Part shown: in pieces, positions 47,198 to 56,310 of the stretch
Layout: each line of letters opens with the position of its first letter
Position numbering within the stretch: position 1 is the first letter of the stretch
Assembly (NCBI GenBank): GCA_021782915.1
Contig: JAJXUK010000007.1
Location: forward strand, 1-64,000
Direction of reading: 5' to 3'
DNA from: Actinomycetes bacterium
GTDB lineage: Bacteria; Actinomycetota; Acidimicrobiia; Acidimicrobiales; RAAP-2
DNA length: 64,000 bases
Notes under the pieces: generated by a model
Databases searched by the model: none
Told to the model about the DNA's origin: nothing
Seen by the model: only the letters and a program-made list of their open reading frames with translations
Made by a program: the position numbers and the translations under genes

Positions 47198-48070
47198 CTA
47201 CGGCACGTGAGGCAGGGCCCCGGGCACGAGGGTCTCCGGGACCACCCTGGTCATGACCACAACTCCCACGCACATGACCGCGACCGCCACGACGCCGACG
47301 ACGAGCGGGCCCCACGTAGCGCTGAGGCGCTCATGAAACAGACCGATGCCGTAGAGCACGCTGGCGAGGGGGTCCACAATCACGATTAGCGGCTGCGAGA
47401 CCCGAAGGGGGCCCTCGCGCAGCGCGAGTTGCTCCGTGATCAGTCCTCCCACGCCCGTGACGATCAACGCGTAGAGAGTCCACGAGCTCACGAGGCCGCC
47501 GACTCCACCGCCAACGAGGATGTCGGTGGCGCTCTTGATGAACGTCGCCTCGAGGGCCCACAGCACAGCGGTCGCTGTCGCGAAGCTGGCCGCTCGTCGC
47601 GCGGGCCCAGCCCCGCGGGCGGCCACGAGGAGACCTCCCACCACCGCCGCGGTGATCAGGAGTGCCCCGATCCACTCGGAGCTCCCGGGGACCGTCGCGT
47701 GCCCACGAGGATCCATCACGGCCAGCGCCGTCGCCAGCGCAGCACCCGTGGTCACTGCGCTCAGCCAGGCGAGCCGCGAGAGCCGCTGGCGACGCCAGAC
47801 ACGGCGCACCACCAGAGCGATCACGAGTTCGCTCACCAGCAGCGGCTGGACCAGCGACATCGGACCAAAGTGCAGGGCGATCGCCTGGAACACGAGCGAG
47901 GCGAGCATGCCGAGCCAACCCAGCATCCATAGGGGGTGGCGCAGCACGTCGCGGACCCAGCGCCAACCCCGGCGCTCGCCTGATGTTGAGGCCACGTGCT
48001 GGAGCATCACCGCGAACGCGTTGGCCGATGCGGTGAGCAGCCCGAAGAGGACGGCTAGTGACCGCGACAT
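47198..48070 (-). CDS. DMT/EamA-like transporter
   Basis: ~10 TM, GPMSLVQPLLVSELVIALVVR. Confidence 0.75.
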   Translation of the reverse strand: MSRSLAVLFGLLTASANAFAVMLQHVASTSGERRGWRWVRDVLRHPLWMLGWLGMLASLVFQAIALHFGPMSLVQPLLVSELVIALVVRRVWRRQRLSRLAWLSAVTTGAALATALAVMDPRGHATVPGSSEWIGALLITAAVVGGLLVAARGAGPARRAASFATATAVLWALEATFIKSATDILVGGGVGGLVSSWTLYALIVTGVGGLITEQLALREGPLRVSQPLIVIVDPLASVLYGIGLFHERLSATWGPLVVGVVAVAVMCVGVVVMTRVVPETLVPGALPHVP

Positions 48071-48212
48071 CCGCCGCTCACACGTTCCTGGCTCGCCGCC
48101 AGGCTCCGAACCCGCCGCCCGAGTCGCCCCGACCGATTAGTTCCGATGCCTCGATCGAACCCACAGGCACGTCAGCCCAGGAGGTCTTCACAGATCCGTG
48201 AACGCTCGCAGT

Positions 48213-48236
48213 CGCGCACTGCGGTTGCAGTGCGCG
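48213..48236. repeat. Perfect 10-bp hairpin in non-coding DNA
   Basis: CGCGCACTGC-GGTT-GCAGTGCGCG. Confidence 0.6.
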
Positions 48237-48717
48237 GACCTCCGTGTGGCGAGCCGTAATGCGTCGTCGACGTCATGGCCCCGTCGGTGACGCGAGTCCG
48301 CGCGCGAAGACCGCGTGACCCGACGCCCGGAGACGCGGGTTGACCGTCGTGATCGCTCTATCTCGCTGGGCACCGCCGACCCGAGCGAGTCGTCGACGAC
48401 AGAAATCACGTACCGCACTCGAATCTCTCTCTCACCGCGACTCCTCGAGGAGCCAACAGAGTCTCATGTTACGGTCACCGAAGCCGGCGAGGGAAGCTGG
48501 GTTGCCTCGAAGCTGGCGGACGGGGCGGGCATCCTCTAGGTACGCTCGCCCCTCTCGCAGACGGACCAGCCCGCGCGCAGCATCGGCGCACGCTTCGTGA
48601 TCGCGCGGGTGCGGAAGGCTGGGTACGATCTCAACCTGTGGGCCTGGTTTCGTCACGTGCCGCTGCCCCGCACGCGAGACGCCGTCCGCGAGTCCGTACC
48701 GACCAAGGAGGCTGCCG

Positions 48718-49158
48718 ATGCAGTGGATGACCCGCGAGCGCCCCAAGACTGACCGGATCGCCTGTCCCTGGCTCATCCGCCGCTTCATCGATCCGGAGGC
48801 CGAGATCCTCTTCGCTCCCGCCGCTGGGCTCCTGGAGCGGGCCGCAGCGAGGGGGGCGCGCACGTTCGATGCGCCCGGAGCGGAGTTCACCCACCGTGAC
48901 GGCCGCTGCAGTTTCGAGGTGCTGATTGACGAGTTCGGGCTCGCCGAGGACGATCCCGCCCTGGCCCGCCTGGCCCGCATCGTGCACGCCGCCGACATCG
49001 TCGAGGATCGCGCCAGCGACCCGCTGGGCGCGGGGCTCGAGGCCATCGGCTCGGGCGGGCTGGACGTGGAGGAGGACGACCAGCGCCTGCTGGAGCGCGG
49101 CTCCTTCGTCTACGACGCCCTCTACGCCTGGTGCCGCCGCCACGGCGAGGACGGCTGA
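48718..49158 (+). CDS. Chromate resistance ChrB-type domain protein
   Basis: MQWMTRERPKTDRIACPWLIRRFIDPEAEILF. Confidence 0.85.
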   Translation: MQWMTRERPKTDRIACPWLIRRFIDPEAEILFAPAAGLLERAAARGARTFDAPGAEFTHRDGRCSFEVLIDEFGLAEDDPALARLARIVHAADIVEDRASDPLGAGLEAIGSGGLDVEEDDQRLLERGSFVYDALYAWCRRHGEDG

Positions 49159-49239
49159 CGCCGGGACCCTCCACCTCGCGTGACCCCAACCAGGTGGAAG
49201 ATTCGGCTCCGCTGCCGGTAGGGGTCGCGTCCCTGGCCT

Positions 49240-49690
49240 ACAGTTCGACGGCGGCGAGCGCGGCGAGCTCGTCGCGGTCCACGGGGACCCACTGAACTCG
49301 AGCCAGTCGTCGAACATGCCAACTCCGCACCGGGCGGCAGGCGTCGAACGTTGCCAGGGGATCGGCGAAGTGCCTCTCGAGCGCCGGTCGCACTGCCATG
49401 GCCCGCGCGTTGGCGCTCATCAACGAGACGAAGTCCGCAGTGCGGCGCACTGGCACAGCTGGTCGACGAAGGCGTCGGGACTCTACAGGTAACCGAGCAC
49501 CCCGTGGCACAAGACGGCGTCGAAGAGCGGAGCCGCGACCACCCGCACGACGCCCTCCCCCTCGTCCCGGAGGCGCCACACGCCCTGGCGCTTCGCCTGT
49601 GGCAGCACGACCCGGCACTGATCGGCAACGTTCTGGTCTCGACCCAGACCAGAACGCAACGCACGCTTCGATCCACGCATGTTCGCATCG
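49240..49690 (-). pseudogene. Decayed SAM-dependent methyltransferase
   Basis: Minus-strand fragments FDAVLCHGVLGYL(TAG)SPDAFVDQLCQCAA then frameshift to DFVSLMSANARAMAVRPALERHFADPLATFDA. Confidence 0.7.
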
Positions 49691-50005
49691 CCGCGATGAG
49701 AGCATTCTGCGTTCAGGGGCCTCTTGGGTTGATAGTCGCCCGTCGGTGCTCGATCGGCCGACTTCGATGGTCGTGCGGGGACGCGCTGATCCTGTTTGAC
49801 CTCTCCTCGCTTGGGCTCTGTGGTTGTGCCAGCACTCTCTGGTCTGCGTGCACCTCTGGAGCTCCTGACGGCTCAACGTCGCGTGTCAGGAGCCACTCCG
49901 GGCCCCCGCAAGCGCCGAGAACTCCCCGTTCGAGCCCCCCGGAGACAACACACTGGTCTTGCCCTCTCGGAGTGTCAAGTGCCCCGAGGGCGTCTCTGTG
50001 ACACG

Positions 50006-50428
50006 ATGAAGAAGATGACGTTTCTCGATCGCCGTTGGCCAGTAGCACTAGCGGCCACCTGGGCACTGTTGTGGCTCGGAGTGGCCTTCGCCTATCACAT
50101 CAACGAGCCTTCAGGCGTCCAGAGCATCACGGTGAACGGCCAGACCTACGTAGGGAGTCCTCCGGCACTCTCCCTGTTCGAGCGTGACAACTTCTCAGTC
50201 CTCCTTGCGACTGTCCTCGTTACCGTGGCGATACTCGTGACGTTCCTCGACGTCAGCAGGCGTCGGCGTCGCGCGGACGCTAACCCTGGTCCAGCCTCCG
50301 TCGTCGCCGGCTCGCTTCTTGTGGCGTACTCGTTGCTTGGCCTCCTCTGGGGACTGCTCTCCATCGGTGTCGTGGGGCTCTTGCTGATCCTGGCGTCGCG
50401 GCCGCTGAGGCCGACTGTCGAGCCCTAA
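50006..50428 (+). CDS. Hypothetical membrane protein (about 4 TM)
   Basis: MKKMTFLDRRWPVALAATWALLWLGVAFAYHI. Confidence 0.6.
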   Translation: MKKMTFLDRRWPVALAATWALLWLGVAFAYHINEPSGVQSITVNGQTYVGSPPALSLFERDNFSVLLATVLVTVAILVTFLDVSRRRRRADANPGPASVVAGSLLVAYSLLGLLWGLLSIGVVGLLLILASRPLRPTVEP

Positions 50429-50926
50429 GACCCAGGTGACCCGCGCTCGAGCAGCGCTCCCGCGTTCATGACCTGGCCGGTCACGTCCCTTGAACACGCA
50501 TCGGGCTTCGGGGCGGCGTTTCGCACGCTCGGGGGCAGCTGGAGGTAACGGGGACGACCCCAAAAGGCACGAGTCCCAGCTGAACATCACTCAACCGGGA
50601 CTTACGTACACATCCAGGCGGCACTCACGTGCGCACTTCTTGGTGGCGAGGACACTGTGACACAGGGCCGAATCCGTCCGTGCCTGTGCTTATCCACCCT
50701 AGTGAGCAAGTCCGCACACCCCTCGCACACCCCGGACTGCACAGCCCACTCATGGATGCGGTGCTACTGAGTTGGTGGACTGAGTTGAGATGAGTCACAA
50801 CTACGACGCAGCCACCCCTGTGACCCATGGTCATTGGAGACTCGACGCGACAGGACTGCGACCTTGCACCGGCTGAATAGGACATAACTCCATTGCGAAC
50901 CCAGAACGGAGATGCGACCTCAAGTG

Positions 50927-51274
50927 TCAGAGGGCGAGGTGGAGGCGAAGTGCTTCATCGAGTTCAGCCATCAAAGCTTGAGGGACTTCTCCAATCACGT
51001 TTCCAAGTCGCTATACCGAAATTGACCGGACTTGCTCAGCCTGGGCCTTGGAGTCATGCTCAAGACCGGTCAAACTTGCTGGAAGTAACACTTGAAATGG
51101 GTAGACGTGCGAGATGTTCGAGGTCACCGGCACGACGGTGATGACCCCCTGGCCAGTTCGTTCGGCGGCAACGTTCGCTCCGTCGTTACTAACGATGACG
51201 GCGGGTCGTCGCTTGTTCGCCCCTCCGCTCTTCGCAGGTTCAAGATCAACGACGTGGATCTCGCCGCGACGCAC
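50927..51274 (-). pseudogene. MazF/PemK-family toxin with in-frame amber codon (ORF truncated at 51011; downstream frame open to 50927)
   Basis: VRRGEIHVVDLEPAKSGGANKRRPAVIVSNDGAN...QAEQVRSISV(TAG)RLGNVIGEVPQALMAELDEALRLHLAL(TGA). Confidence 0.8.
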
Positions 51275-51489
51275 TAGCGCAAACCATCTGAGGTCGTGGG
51301 CTCCCAGAGTTGTTGATCCCCCTGTGACCACTCGGCCCAAGCACTTTCGTAAGCGGCCCCGAGGCCCGTCGCTCTGAGGAGTCGGACAGCCCTATGTAGT
51401 GCGGCCGAGCGAGAAGGGAGTCCCTGCTCGGTGGCATACGCGTCCAGGAAGGTGACGTCCTCTTCGGGCAAGCTCATACTGATTTTCAT
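51274..51489 (-). CDS. RHH-type antitoxin (MazE-like)
   Basis: MKISMSLPEEDVTFLDAYATEQGLPSRSAALHRAVRLL; TAGTG overlap with toxin start. Confidence 0.85.
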   Translation of the reverse strand: MKISMSLPEEDVTFLDAYATEQGLPSRSAALHRAVRLLRATGLGAAYESAWAEWSQGDQQLWEPTTSDGLR

Positions 51490-51493
51490 ACTT

Positions 51494-51513
51494 GCATACT
51501 ACCAGAGGTATGC
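51494..51513. promoter_or_regulatory. Candidate TA autoregulatory operator
   Basis: GCATAC-TACCAGAG-GTATGC imperfect palindrome 4 bp upstream of antitoxin ATG. Confidence 0.5.
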
Positions 51514-51748
51514 TACTTGGAAGTCAAGGGCGAACTACCCGCCAAGGGTGTGTCATCGAGACCCGACGTGACAGAAGTGCAACCTTCCACTGGCGATTGA
51601 CCACGTAGGGATCTCCCCCTGGCACGCGCCGCCGGGTTCGCGGAGCGCCAATCGTCGAGGTGTGCGGGGGTGTGCGGCGTGGGCAGGTGCACGGGATTCT
51701 ATGGCCCTAGTTGGCCCACAACGCCTCTGAGCGAGACGCCGGACAGCA

Positions 51749-51777
51749 CGAAGGCCCAGGATTTCCCTGGGCCTTCG
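51749..51777 (-). terminator. Terminator downstream of tRNA
   Basis: CGAAGGCCCAGG-ATTTC-CCTGGGCCTTCG. Confidence 0.7.
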
Positions 51778-51799
51778 ACGCATCTTATGGACTACTCAG

Positions 51800-51873
<74 letters not shown>

Positions 51874-51917
51874 ATGGGATCTTCAGTATAGCGACCCGCC
51901 GGTACGCCCTCAGCGAA

Positions 51918-54587
51918 CTAGTGCTCGGAGCCCGGCGCCACCCCCGTATGGGTGGTCGGCTCCTCGGCCCCGTCGAGCTCGTCGGCTTCCTCAGCCTCCT
52001 CGGACTCCTCCTCATCTGCCGCGTCGCGACGCAGACGAAAGAAGACCATCACGCCGACCGAGATCGCCGAGAAGATGCCAAAGCCAGTCAGCAGCGGCAC
52101 CAGGCCCACGTGGGCGAGCTCTCTTTGGCTCCCGGATCCCGGGCTCAGCAGCACCGCCACGAAGCCAATCAGCCCGAGACCGCTCAGCAGATACCAGACC
52201 GTCTCATTCCACTTGGCCACGTGACGTCCCGGCAGGAAGGGCAGCGGGAACAGCCCGAAGGCCAGGCTCGCGAAGCCGGCGAGGAACATCGTCTGCAGTG
52301 CGGGCGTCAGCACGAGGAGCCACGGTGAGGGATTCGGCTGAGTCGCCGTGTGAAAGACCACCGTTGACAGCAGATACGCCCCGGTCGCCCCCACGAGCAC
52401 GACGCTCTCGGAGAGCGCGTGGAGGCGACCCTCTTCGCGCAAGGTCGTGCCCGGAACGATGATGAAGCTGGCGATCAGGCCGTAGCAGTAGCCCGGGGCG
52501 AGCCCGACCGCTCGCGACAGGCCCACCGAGATCATGGCGATGACGATGCCGCCGGCGAGCACCTGCAGGTGGACCTTGCGACGACGGCGCCAGCCGCTGA
52601 TCGCGATCGGCAACTGGGACGTCAGGGTGATAAGTCCGATGCCGAGCGACTGGCCGAAGAAGAGCCAGAGTGAGGAGCGGTTGAGGCCGAAGGCGGGGTC
52701 CAGGAACGAGTTGACCAGGCCCCCAATGAGCACGAAGGCCAGGAAGACCACCACACCACCGATGACGTTGCGCCATGGTGTGTGCTGGCGATTCGCATCG
52801 TAGAAGAAGCGCCGCAGGTGACGTCGCAGTCCCGGGAAGATCTTCTCGCGGTTCGCGGCGTAGGTGTGGTCCAGCCAGTCGCTCGGAAAGCCCGCCGCGA
52901 TGAGCCGGCCGAGCAGCACCAGCAACACGGAGATCCCCCCCGCACTCACCAGGTGGTGCGAGAGCTGGCCCAGACTCGGCATCGCCACGGAGTACTCCAT
53001 GAGGTGGTTCAGCGTGGGAACAACACTGAAGGACGCCGAGACCAGTGGGCGAAGAGACGTCGAGCACGACAGAACGATCTGGTGACGTCCGATCGCGGCG
53101 TTACCCGGAATCACTAGGTGACGAATGCTGAGCACGTGTCCCGTCACCGGCGAGCTGGCGATGAGGTTGCCGTCGAAGAACACGTAGGCCGGGTTGCACG
53201 TCGCGCCGATCGTGTTGTCGACCAGTCTCACGCCAATGCCGGGTGCCCCCTTGGCCGGCGACAGCTCCAGGGCCGAGGGGACCTTGAAGGTCGCCAGGGT
53301 GCTCGCCGTCGCAGCACCGCGATTGCTCACCATCTGGCCCGTGAACGTCGTCGCCGTCGACGTGCCGTAGATCGTGACGACGACGACGCTCGCCTGGTAG
53401 CTGCCTCCGCGCGTGTAGACGTGGTGCACGAGCGGCGTGGTGCTCGTCAGGCTCGTGCCGTCCCCGAAGCTCCAGTGGTAGTCGCGAATCGTCCCATTGG
53501 GCGCGTAGGAGGCCGACGCGTTCAGTGTGCTCGGGTGTCCCGCCTTGGCGGGGGTGACCTTCAGCAGCGCCACCGGAGCCTGGTCGGGCTCGATCGCGAT
53601 GCCGAAAACGGGACTGCCCATGGGAATGGGGCCGATCGCGTGAATCGGGCTCGCGGAGACGTCGATGGGCGCGACGTCACCGCTGGCGCTGGCCACGTAG
53701 ACGATGCGACCATCAGGTGACAGTGCCATGCCGTCGGGCTGGGTCAGATTCGCCACCGACACGGTCGTCGGCACCACCGCGAGATCGCGCGGGGAGAAGA
53801 CCGACAGGGTGCCATTCGCATTGGCCGTGTAGGCCCGCTCCCCGCTCGGCGAAATCGCGATGCCCACGGGCCCGGCCGCGACCGGCACGACCCGAGCGAT
53901 TGACGCCGTGCCGGGGCCGAGTGCGATGACCGTGATCGCCTGGCCATCCACGACGAAGGCCCGTGTGCCGTCCGGGGCGATCGCGATGGCCTGGGGGCGG
54001 GCGCCAATGGGCAGGTTCGTCACGTGCCGAGTTGCCACGTCGATCACGGACACGGCGTCACCCTCGGAGTCCGAGACCAGCACGGTCGACCCGTCAGAGC
54101 TCACGGCGATGCTCCACGGACCGGCGCCCACCGGAATCGGCCGCCCCGCGAGTGGCGTGGCGCCCAGGCTGACCGGCGTAACGGTGTTGTCGTTGAAGTT
54201 CGAAACGTACGCCGTGCGTCCGTTGGACGCGATCGCGATGGCCGCAGGCGCCGAGCCGACTCGCACCGGCGCGCCGACACTGGAGGTGGCCAGCGTGATC
54301 GGCACGATGCTGTTGCCCAAGGAGTTCGTCACGTAGGCCGTGCGCCCGTCGGGAGTGATCGCCACACCCATCGGACCGTTCAGGCCGTGTCCCGAGATGG
54401 TCGACACCGCATGCGTCGTGGGCGTGATGATCGAGACCGAGTCGGTGTTGAGGTTCGTCACCACGATCGAGCCCGCACGCAGGAGCGGTGCAGCGGCGCC
54501 CGCCAGGCCCAGGAGCGCCAACGGCGCGGTGCCGAGCAGGCTCAGTGCGACACTGGCGACGAGTCTGCGGTACCCGGTGGTCCCCAC
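51918..54587 (-). CDS. YVTN beta-propeller + PKD domain + C-terminal multi-TM protein
   Basis: Repeated AIAxSPDGRxAYVxN propeller blades; PKD-like YHWSFGDGTSLTSTTPLVHHVYTRGGSYQASVVV; ~7 TM C-terminus. Confidence 0.8.
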   Translation of the reverse strand: MGTTGYRRLVASVALSLLGTAPLALLGLAGAAAPLLRAGSIVVTNLNTDSVSIITPTTHAVSTISGHGLNGPMGVAITPDGRTAYVTNSLGNSIVPITLATSSVGAPVRVGSAPAAIAIASNGRTAYVSNFNDNTVTPVSLGATPLAGRPIPVGAGPWSIAVSSDGSTVLVSDSEGDAVSVIDVATRHVTNLPIGARPQAIAIAPDGTRAFVVDGQAITVIALGPGTASIARVVPVAAGPVGIAISPSGERAYTANANGTLSVFSPRDLAVVPTTVSVANLTQPDGMALSPDGRIVYVASASGDVAPIDVSASPIHAIGPIPMGSPVFGIAIEPDQAPVALLKVTPAKAGHPSTLNASASYAPNGTIRDYHWSFGDGTSLTSTTPLVHHVYTRGGSYQASVVVVTIYGTSTATTFTGQMVSNRGAATASTLATFKVPSALELSPAKGAPGIGVRLVDNTIGATCNPAYVFFDGNLIASSPVTGHVLSIRHLVIPGNAAIGRHQIVLSCSTSLRPLVSASFSVVPTLNHLMEYSVAMPSLGQLSHHLVSAGGISVLLVLLGRLIAAGFPSDWLDHTYAANREKIFPGLRRHLRRFFYDANRQHTPWRNVIGGVVVFLAFVLIGGLVNSFLDPAFGLNRSSLWLFFGQSLGIGLITLTSQLPIAISGWRRRRKVHLQVLAGGIVIAMISVGLSRAVGLAPGYCYGLIASFIIVPGTTLREEGRLHALSESVVLVGATGAYLLSTVVFHTATQPNPSPWLLVLTPALQTMFLAGFASLAFGLFPLPFLPGRHVAKWNETVWYLLSGLGLIGFVAVLLSPGSGSQRELAHVGLVPLLTGFGIFSAISVGVMVFFRLRRDAADEEESEEAEEADELDGAEEPTTHTGVAPGSEH

Positions 54588-54594
54588 GGGCTAT

Positions 54595-56175
54595 CTACGA
54601 GGCCCGAAGAGCCGCCACCACGCGCCGATTCAGCGAGCGGCCCTTCGCGGTGGTGTTGCTGGCGATGAGCTCGATGCTCACGCCCGTGACGATCGAGATA
54701 TGCACGAAGCTCACGTGGAGTCGGCGAAGCTCCGCGCCCAGGCGGGTCTCCACCGCGGCCGCGCGCATCTGATTCAAGACGGCGTTGAACGCGGGCGTGA
54801 AGACGTTGTCCGTGTAGCCCGTCAAGTCCACCGTGCGGTACTTGTCACGCTTGATGAGCAGCGCCAGGGCGTGGATGCGCTTGAGGAGCTTTGCCGTCAG
54901 GTGGTACGAGCCCTCCGGGAAAGGAGCGACGGTGAACGAGCGAGGCGGGGCGAGCTTGGGTGGACTCGCCTTGATCACCACGTCGGCCGGCAGGATGGCC
55001 AGACTTCCCGCGACGTAGCTGAGCACGTAGGCCGCCGTGTCGCGGCTCGGGTTAACGCTGATGGACGCACCCGAGGGCGTCACGGAGTAGACGCCCACCG
55101 CGCTCGGCGCGGCGCTCGTCGGCCCGTAGGGGGTGCCCTGGAGCCCACGATAGGTGAGCGTGACCCGGGTCACCGTGACACTGTCACCAGCCTGGGCGCC
55201 GGAGACCGATACCCCACTGCGCACCGGCTGACCCTGCTTCACGCTCTGGTTCAGCGCCGAGATCGTCAGCTGGTGTCGAACCGTGGTGGTCGTGGTCGGC
55301 GTCGGCGGCGTCGGCGGCGTCGGCGGCGTCGGCGGCGTCGGCGGCGTCGGCGGCGTCGGCGGCGTCGGCGGCGTCGGCTTCGCGTTGAACGTCATGGTGG
55401 CGGACGTAGAGGCTGAGGCGTAGTACTCATCGGCGGCGACGGTGGCCGTGACGTCGCAGGTGCCGGGAACCGAGGCGCTCAGATGATCGCCGCTGAGCTG
55501 GCACTTCGCCGAGTTGGCCCCACTGAGGCCGTAACTGATCGAGCCCGTGCCGGCCGAGCTCGTCGCACTGAGGGTGATGGTCGTGCCCACGTAGGCCGTC
55601 TGGGCCGCGAGCGTGATGGAGCGTTGACCCGGGAGGACGGTGAGCACCATGGTCGCGCTCACGGTGGTCGTCGCGCTGTCGTTGTCCGAGTCCGTCGGCC
55701 CCAGATCCGAGTTCGGGATCGTCGTCGTGGCGATGATGTCGCAGGTACCGGGACTCTGGTAGCTGAGCGTGCCGCCGGTCGCTGAGAGCGCACAGCCCGC
55801 GGTGTTCGCCCCGATCGAGTACGTGAACGTGGCCGTCGGATAGCTCGTGGCCGTGGCCGCCGGCACCGGCACGCTGTAGGGCGCGGCGTACCTGACCGAC
55901 TCCGACGACGGGAAGTTGACCGTGGTGCTCGAGCCGCCGTCGCTCGCGCCGTTGCCCCCACCCGCGCTACCGCCAGATCCACCGGAGCCGCCGCCGGAGG
56001 ACCCACCCGGGCCACCGCCGGAGCCGTGTCCGTGGGCACTCGAGATCGCCGCGGGCACGAGAGCGCCCGCGACGCCGATGACGCCGACCAGCGCCAGGCG
56101 AGCCACTCGACGTCCCAAACCTGGTGTGGCCTGCGCTTTTAGCACACGCCAACCCCTCGTCGCCCGATGCGACAT
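54595..56175 (-). CDS. Secreted Ser/Gly- and PTP-repeat protein with OmpA-like C-terminal domain
   Basis: Signal-like N-terminus; (PTP)n; VDLTGYTDNVFTPAFNAVLNQMRAAAVETRLG...NTTAKGRSLNRRVVAAL. Confidence 0.75.
   Translation of the reverse strand: MSHRATRGWRVLKAQATPGLGRRVARLALVGVIGVAGALVPAAISSAHGHGSGGGPGGSSGGGSGGSGGSAGGGNGASDGGSSTTVNFPSSESVRYAAPYSVPVPAATATSYPTATFTYSIGANTAGCALSATGGTLSYQSPGTCDIIATTTIPNSDLGPTDSDNDSATTTVSATMVLTVLPGQRSITLAAQTAYVGTTITLSATSSAGTGSISYGLSGANSAKCQLSGDHLSASVPGTCDVTATVAADEYYASASTSATMTFNAKPTPPTPPTPPTPPTPPTPPTPPTPPTPTTTTTVRHQLTISALNQSVKQGQPVRSGVSVSGAQAGDSVTVTRVTLTYRGLQGTPYGPTSAAPSAVGVYSVTPSGASISVNPSRDTAAYVLSYVAGSLAILPADVVIKASPPKLAPPRSFTVAPFPEGSYHLTAKLLKRIHALALLIKRDKYRTVDLTGYTDNVFTPAFNAVLNQMRAAAVETRLGAELRRLHVSFVHISIVTGVSIELIASNTTAKGRSLNRRVVAALRAS
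55296..55378. repeat. 9-bp tandem repeat (GTCGGCGGC)n inside coding sequence
   Basis: About nine near-perfect copies encoding Pro-Thr-Pro on the minus strand. Confidence 0.9.
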
Positions 56176-56243
56176 GGCTATCGTCCCCCCCGCTCGCGCG
56201 AATGTGACTAAAGTCCCGGTTCGCGCTTGGCGCTTACGATAGC
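56146..56243 (-). promoter_or_regulatory. Candidate structured 5' leader (nested hairpin, pseudoknot-capable) of OmpA-like gene
   Basis: Minus strand GCTATCGT...ACGATAGC enclosing GCGCGAA...TTCGCGC and GACT..AGTC; crossing CGCCAA/TTGGCG pair. Confidence 0.4.
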
Positions 56244-56310
56244 AACAATTCCCAGACAACGCACAGACAATTCACTACCAACGAGGTTGATCTAGGGGGC
56301 GCCGAAGGGT

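Noticed and set aside
48240-48660. Short ORFs in the 48.1-48.7 kb non-coding stretch
   Set aside because: Arg/Ser-rich translations on both strands with no recognisable motif or SD support
55296-55378. Possible CRISPR-like repeat array
   Set aside because: Contiguous 9-bp microsatellite without spacers inside a coding region
54340-55416. 358-aa ORF with poly-Arg tail (RRRRRRRRRR)
   Set aside because: Poly-Arg is the antisense translation of the (PTP)n 9-bp repeat; not a real basic protein
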